Positions 13,235 to 17,085 of a stretch of 17,085 nt of DNA are shown here, in pieces. The stretch comes from Candidatus Latescibacterota bacterium (GTDB taxonomy: Bacteria > JAAXHH01 > JACQVL01). Numbering within the stretch: the first letter of the stretch is position 1; every line of letters starts with the position of its first letter. Made by a program: the position numbers and the translations under genes. The stretch covers positions 1 through 17,085 of the forward strand of contig JACQVL010000320.1 of assembly GCA_016209865.1 (NCBI GenBank). Direction: 5' to 3'. Under the pieces are notes generated by a model that was not told the DNA's origin, did not search any database, and saw nothing but the letters and a program-made list of their open reading frames with translations.

Positions 13235-13993
13235 ATGAACGTTCAGGACCGCTGGCCGAAGCCGTTCGAGACGATGGTCGTCATGGGCGAGAGCACGGTG
13301 CAGGGCGGCCCGTGGCTCGACCGGACGGAGGATCGCTGGACAGACGTGCTCGTCCGGCTGATCAACGCCTGCCAGGAGAAACCGGTGACGTACCACAACA
13401 AGGGAATCGGGGCGAACGCCATTTCTCCGCGCAGCCCGGGTTACGCCAATTCCGCCAAGCCGAGCGCGCTCGAGCGGTACCGTGACGACGTCATCGCCCT
13501 CAAGCCCGACCTGTTCATCCTGTGTTACGGGCTGAACGACATGCGGGCGGGGATGAACGTCGAAGAATTCCGGTCGGACATGCAGACGATCATCCGGGAT
13601 GTCCAGGAGGACTGCTGTCCGTTGACTGTGTTGACGACCATCTACCACATGACCGGCTTCCGCAGCTTTCCCCCGTACGACAAGGGAGGGATTCGGCAGA
13701 CACAGGTGTACAACGAAGTCATCAGACAATTAGCGGAGGATCACGGCTGCCTGTTAGCCGATGTGTGGGACGCACAGGGGCTGGCGGACTGGCTGATCAA
13801 CCCGGACGGCGTCCATGCGAACGTCGTCGGCAACCTCATCATCGCGCACCGAGTGTTCGAGACGCTCGCCCGGTACTGCAGCGGGCTGACAGTCACGGCG
13901 CACGCGCACGATGCGGAGACGGCGTGGGGCAAAGGGGTGATCCCGCGCCGCGCGGCATGGGGCGACCCGTACACGACGGCGTGGGGAGCGTGA
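13235..13993 (+). CDS. SGNH/GDSL-type esterase
   Basis: 252 residues from ATG 13235, with AAAGGAG (13223-13229) 5 nt upstream. A GTG six codons earlier lies inside that site and is rejected. SGNH blocks are in order: GES (S20, block I with Glu where GDS has Asp), NKGIGAN (55-61, block II), CYGLNDMR (97-104, block III with N101) and NPDGVHANVVG (189-199, block V with D191 and H194). The enzyme would hydrolyse an ester, commonly an O-acetyl or other acyl group on a sugar. No signal peptide is seen, so it acts on internalised substrate. The C-terminus after about 215 is Ala/His/Trp-rich and not conserved in the usual fold. It opens the run of dioxygenase and dehydratase genes. Confidence 0.9.
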   Translation: MNVQDRWPKPFETMVVMGESTVQGGPWLDRTEDRWTDVLVRLINACQEKPVTYHNKGIGANAISPRSPGYANSAKPSALERYRDDVIALKPDLFILCYGLNDMRAGMNVEEFRSDMQTIIRDVQEDCCPLTVLTTIYHMTGFRSFPPYDKGGIRQTQVYNEVIRQLAEDHGCLLADVWDAQGLADWLINPDGVHANVVGNLIIAHRVFETLARYCSGLTVTAHAHDAETAWGKGVIPRRAAWGDPYTTAWGA

Positions 13994-14044
13994 GCGTTCA
14001 CAGAAAGCCTTGATGTGTTGTTATTCCCGCGCAAGGAGGATGGT

Positions 14045-14803
14045 GTGGAATTGACCCAGCAACAACAGCTCCAGAAGCAATTTTTTGAGGATTTCGGGTA
14101 TCTCTTCATCCCCGGCCTGCTGAAGGATGAGATCGACTGGATCACCGAAGAATTTGAAGCAGTCTTCCGGGAGAGCGGGATCGTCCACGACGGGACGAAG
14201 CGTTCCGGCTTCGGCCCGTTCATCGAGCGGAGTGAGCGTCTCTGCACGATCATCGACCATCCCGGCATGGTCAACATGCTCACCGCCATCCTGGGCGAGG
14301 ATTTCAACTACATGGGGAGCGCGGGCGAGCTGTACGTCGGTGACGGCCTCTGGCACCCCGACGGAGTGTTCAAGGTCGTGAAGTACGTGAAAGTTGCGCT
14401 CTACCTTGATCCGCTCACGCGCGAGAGCGGTGCCTTGCGCCTCGTCCCCGGTTCGCATCTACGAGGATATGAAGGCAACCAGGACACGATGGAACGGTGG
14501 GGGATCGGGCCGCATGATGTCCCATGCGTCGCACCGGACAACCAGCCCGGGGACGTGGCCGCCTTCAACCTGAACACTTTGCACAACTCCCTCAACGGCG
14601 GCAATCGACGACGGATGCTGAACTTCGGCTGCAGCGAACACTGCGAGACGGAGGAACAACTTCAGGACCTGAAATGCCGGCTGCCGCTGTCCCTGGATCG
14701 CCTGTTCTCAGACGTGATGCTGCGGACGGCCTCGCCGGAGCGGATGCGCCATCTGCGGCAATCGTTGGAGATCGTTGCCCAACGCCCGTTATCGCAGCAA
14801 TGA
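14045..14803 (+). CDS. Phytanoyl-CoA dioxygenase (PhyH) family protein
   Basis: 252 residues from GTG 14045, the in-frame start 5 nt after AAGGAGG (14033-14039). The frame extends to 14015, but no ribosome site supports that. The N-terminus QKQFFEDFGYLFIPGLL is the family opening. Fe(II) ligands are H104 and D106 in LWHPDGVF and H180 in NTLHNSLN, with an Arg-rich NRRRML stretch after it that should hold 2-oxoglutarate. LYLDPLTRESGALRLVPGSH is the conserved core before the distal histidine. Such enzymes hydroxylate many small molecules, so the phytanoyl name does not give the substrate. Its stop overlaps the start of the dehydratase gene by ATGA, indicating translational coupling and probably a shared pathway. 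Confidence 0.92.
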   Translation: MELTQQQQLQKQFFEDFGYLFIPGLLKDEIDWITEEFEAVFRESGIVHDGTKRSGFGPFIERSERLCTIIDHPGMVNMLTAILGEDFNYMGSAGELYVGDGLWHPDGVFKVVKYVKVALYLDPLTRESGALRLVPGSHLRGYEGNQDTMERWGIGPHDVPCVAPDNQPGDVAAFNLNTLHNSLNGGNRRRMLNFGCSEHCETEEQLQDLKCRLPLSLDRLFSDVMLRTASPERMRHLRQSLEIVAQRPLSQQ

Positions 14804-16503
14804 TGCCTATGCAACCACGCGGCGTCGATCAGAACTTCACCTCATACGGGGATGCCGGGTTCAGCCGATACCTGCGCCGGGCGTTCTTAGCGTCGACTGG
14901 GTTTGACGGGACCGACCTCGACCGCCCGGTCGTGGGGATCGCGGATACGTCATCCGATTACACGACCTGCCATCGAGACATGCCCGCCCTCATCCAGGCG
15001 GTGAAACGGGGGGTGCTCCAGGCGGGCGGCCTGCCTCTGGCCTTCCCGACCATCTCGCTCGCCGAGATTCTGCTCTCCCCGACGTCGATGCTCTACCGCA
15101 ACCTGTTAGCGATGGAGACGGAGGAGATGCTGCACGCCCAGCCGATGGACGCGGTCGTCCTCGTCGGCGGGTGCGATAAGACCGTCCCGGCGCAACTCAT
15201 GGCGGCCGCGTCCGCCAACCTTCCCGCCATCTCCGTCGTCACCGGCCCGATGCTGACCGGGAGCTGGCGCGGGGAACGGATCGGCGCGTGTACGGATTGT
15301 CGTCGCTACTGGCTGTTGCATCGCGCGGGCGACGTGGACGACCGCCAAATCGCGGAGGTGCAGCAGTCGCTGTGCCCGACCGGGGGCACGTGTATGGTCA
15401 TGGGCACGGCGTCCACGATGGCTTGCCTGACGGAAGGGTTAGGGTTGATGCTCCCCGGCGGGGCCACCCCGCCGTCCGGGTCGGGCGACCGGCTGCGGCA
15501 GGCGGTCGAGTCCGGCCGGTGCGCGGTTGAACTGGCCACCCGCCAACTCCAGCCCCGGACGATCGTGCAGCGGGCGGCGCTGCTCAACGCCCTCACCGTG
15601 CTGATGGCGCTGAGTGGCTCCACAAACGGCATCATCCACCTCATCGCCATCGCGCGACGGGCGGGGGTGACGCTCACTCTTGAGGATGTGCATGAGGTCT
15701 CCCAGCGGGTGCCGCTCCTGGTCGACTGTAAACCGGCTGGCTGTGGGTACATGGAAGACTTCCACCGCGCGGGCGGAGTCCCCGTCCTGCTCAAGGCGCT
15801 GCACCCACTGCTCGACCTGTCGGTCATGACCGTCACCGGCCGTACCCTGGGCGAAGTCCTCCACGACGTCCCGCCGCCCGGCGGCTGGCAGCAGACGATC
15901 AGGACGCTCGATAGTCCGTTCGGGCCGCCCGGCTCGTTGGTCGTCTTGCGGGGCTCCCTGGCGCCGGACGGCGCGGTCATCAAACGTGCGGCGGCCACGC
16001 CCGGCCTCCTGCAGCATCGAGGCCCGGCGGTCGTCTTCGAGTCGCCTGAGGACGTGGCGGCGCGGATCGACGATCCTGACGTGACGATCACCCCTGACCA
16101 CATCTTAGTGCTGCGGAACGCCGGGCCGGTCGGCGCGGGGATGCCCGAGGCAGGATCGTTCCCCATCCCACGGCGGCTGGCCTCGGCTGGGGTGCGGGAC
16201 ATGGTGCGGGTGTCCGATGCCCGGATGAGCGGCACGGCATACGGGACGGTGGTGTTGCACTGCTCGCCTGAAGCCGCCACGGGCGGGCCGCTGGCGTTCG
16301 TGCGCGACGGTGACCTGATTGAGCTGAACGTGGCGGAGCGCCGGATCGACCTGCTCGTGGACGACACGGAACTGGCCCGCCGCCGGGCGCAGTTCGTCCC
16401 GCCTCCCCTTCCCGAACGCGGCTGGCGGCGGCTCTACGCGCAGCATGTGCTCCCCGCCCATCTCGGAGCGGACCTGGATTTCCTCTCATCAGCCCTACCA
16501 TGA
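14800..16503 (+). CDS. IlvD/Edd family dehydratase, sugar-acid type
   Basis: 567 residues from ATG 14800. ATG 14803 and ATG 14809 are alternatives, and no strong ribosome site is seen, consistent with coupling to the PhyH-like gene. The three cluster cysteines are C57 in TTCHRDMP, C125 in GGCDKTVPA and C198 in GGTCMVMGTASTM. The metal/substrate Lys is K127, and the second signature is VSDARMSGTAYGTVVLHCSPEA. The C-D-K-T-x-P-A form and GPMLTGSWRGERIG are closer to pentonate/hexonate dehydratases (arabinonate, xylonate) than to dihydroxy-acid dehydratase. These remove water from an aldonic acid to give a 2-keto-3-deoxy acid. An unusual extra CxxC (C164, C167) lies between the second and third cluster cysteines. 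No isoleucine/valine genes are nearby. Confidence 0.92.
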   Translation: MMPMQPRGVDQNFTSYGDAGFSRYLRRAFLASTGFDGTDLDRPVVGIADTSSDYTTCHRDMPALIQAVKRGVLQAGGLPLAFPTISLAEILLSPTSMLYRNLLAMETEEMLHAQPMDAVVLVGGCDKTVPAQLMAAASANLPAISVVTGPMLTGSWRGERIGACTDCRRYWLLHRAGDVDDRQIAEVQQSLCPTGGTCMVMGTASTMACLTEGLGLMLPGGATPPSGSGDRLRQAVESGRCAVELATRQLQPRTIVQRAALLNALTVLMALSGSTNGIIHLIAIARRAGVTLTLEDVHEVSQRVPLLVDCKPAGCGYMEDFHRAGGVPVLLKALHPLLDLSVMTVTGRTLGEVLHDVPPPGGWQQTIRTLDSPFGPPGSLVVLRGSLAPDGAVIKRAAATPGLLQHRGPAVVFESPEDVAARIDDPDVTITPDHILVLRNAGPVGAGMPEAGSFPIPRRLASAGVRDMVRVSDARMSGTAYGTVVLHCSPEAATGGPLAFVRDGDLIELNVAERRIDLLVDDTELARRRAQFVPPPLPERGWRRLYAQHVLPAHLGADLDFLSSALP

Positions 16504-16523
16504 TCCATTCACAGGAGGAACCT

Positions 16524-17085
16524 ATGAAGACGATCAACCGCAGAGAATTTCTCGCTATAAACCTGACGACCTCCCTCGGCCTTGCGATGGGCTGGCCTGC
16601 GCTGACGGCCTCTGCCGAGACGGTCAGCGGGCAGCAGGACGCCAAGCCGGCGGCGAAGGAAGTCAAGACCGGCGGCGTTCGGATGGTGACGGTGGACGGC
16701 AAGTATAAAGTCTGGACGAAGGGCGTGGGGTCGGGGCCGATCAAGATGCTCACCCTGCACGGCGGGCCTGGGGCGACCCACGAGTATTTCGAGTGTTTCG
16801 AGGATTTCTTGCCGCAGCAAGGAATCCAATTTTTTTACTACGACCAGCTCGGTTCAGCATACTCCGATCAGCCGGATGACCTCAGCTTATGGACGGTCGA
16901 ACGGTTCCGAGAAGAGGTCGAACAGGTCAGGGCTGGGCTGGGGCTGGAGAATTTCTATCTGTACGGACAGTCCTGGGGCGGCATGTTAGCCATCGAGTAC
17001 GCGCTGAAGTATCAATCCCATCTCAAAGGTCTGATCATCTCCAACATGACGGCCAGCATCCCGTCCTATGTCGAGTATATCAATG
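16524..17085 (+). CDS. Tat-exported proline-iminopeptidase-like alpha/beta hydrolase (partial, runs off the window)
   Basis: ATG 16524, with AGGAGG (16513-16518) 5 nt upstream, opens a frame with no stop to the last base, so the C-terminus is missing. The first residues INRREFLAINLTTSLGLAMG form a twin-arginine-type signal followed by a hydrophobic stretch and an ASA cleavage site. The mature part shows LTLHGGPGATHEYF (oxyanion HGGPG motif), FYYDQLGSAYSDQP (the DQxGxxxS element of peptidase family S33) and YGQSWGGM, the nucleophile elbow. Proline iminopeptidases release N-terminal proline, but many S33 relatives cleave other amides or esters. Export would set it apart from the cytoplasmic enzymes just upstream. 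It starts 20 nt after the dehydratase stop and is probably the next gene of the operon. Confidence 0.9.
   Translation, partial: MKTINRREFLAINLTTSLGLAMGWPALTASAETVSGQQDAKPAAKEVKTGGVRMVTVDGKYKVWTKGVGSGPIKMLTLHGGPGATHEYFECFEDFLPQQGIQFFYYDQLGSAYSDQPDDLSLWTVERFREEVEQVRAGLGLENFYLYGQSWGGMLAIEYALKYQSHLKGLIISNMTASIPSYVEYIN

Noticed and set aside
14524-14799. N-terminal extension of the dehydratase into the PhyH-like gene
   Set aside because: The extra residues are a shifted reading of the dioxygenase and resemble no dehydratase; the ATGA overlap at 14800 gives the natural start.
15306-16367. 353-residue minus-strand frame opposite the dehydratase
   Set aside because: Low-complexity Ser/Arg/Pro composition, no motif, and the plus strand has all the IlvD/Edd signatures.

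Overview
This is a high-GC bacterial chromosome segment. Its genes carry clear Shine-Dalgarno sites, and several have sigma70-type promoters with near-consensus TTGACA/TATACT boxes. The gene content is uroporphyrinogen-decarboxylase-like (URO-D), creatininase, xylose-isomerase-like TIM barrel, Gfo/Idh remnant, SGNH esterase, phytanoyl-CoA dioxygenase-like, sugar-acid dehydratase, CocE and an orphan peptide-binding protein. This mix, together with many palindromic and heptanucleotide intergenic repeats, resembles heterotrophic uncultivated lineages such as Poribacteria, Latescibacteria, Armatimonadetes or Chloroflexi. I cannot assign a phylum from the sequence alone. No rRNA, tRNA, CRISPR array, phage or intact transposase is visible.

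Layout. Positions 3-137 hold the end of an unrecognised gene. After a repeat-filled gap, a URO-D-family protein and a small polynucleotide-kinase-like P-loop protein form a tight plus-strand pair (271-1922). They converge on a minus-strand pair: a secreted SBP_bac_5 substrate-binding protein (3771-5432) followed by a CocE/NonD hydrolase (1959-3623), separated by two strong hairpins. A back-to-back promoter pair (5546-5611) drives the binding protein leftward and, rightward, a small exported protein plus a creatininase (5684-6930). These converge over a heptad-built inverted repeat on a minus-strand BioY and TIM-barrel isomerase, whose reading frames overlap by ATGA (7058-8397). A TIGR01777 epimerase (8474-9367) lies behind them. 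A second back-to-back promoter pair (9421-9495) drives that epimerase leftward and a carbon-nitrogen hydrolase rightward (9616-10452). An LD-carboxypeptidase (S66) with its own promoter and an exopolyphosphatase with an HD-type C-terminus (10606-13105) follow. The last stretch is a compact plus-strand catabolic-looking run: a 29-codon remnant of a Gfo/Idh oxidoreductase, an SGNH hydrolase, a PhyH-type dioxygenase, an IlvD/Edd sugar-acid dehydratase overlapping it by ATGA, and a Tat-exported proline-iminopeptidase-like hydrolase cut by the window end.

How the genes may work together. The left half suggests uptake and hydrolysis of peptides or amides (binding protein, CocE, creatininase, nitrilase-family amidase) and cell-wall peptide recycling (S66). 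The right end suggests breakdown of an acylated sugar or sugar acid (esterase, dioxygenase, dehydratase, with a lost dehydrogenase). These links come from gene neighbourhood only. The most unusual material lies between the genes: three families of heptanucleotide repeats, one marking the break in the Gfo/Idh gene, a palindrome family placed in the 5' leaders of two genes, and a codon-context bias in which the rare Leu codon TTA is almost always followed by a codon starting with G.
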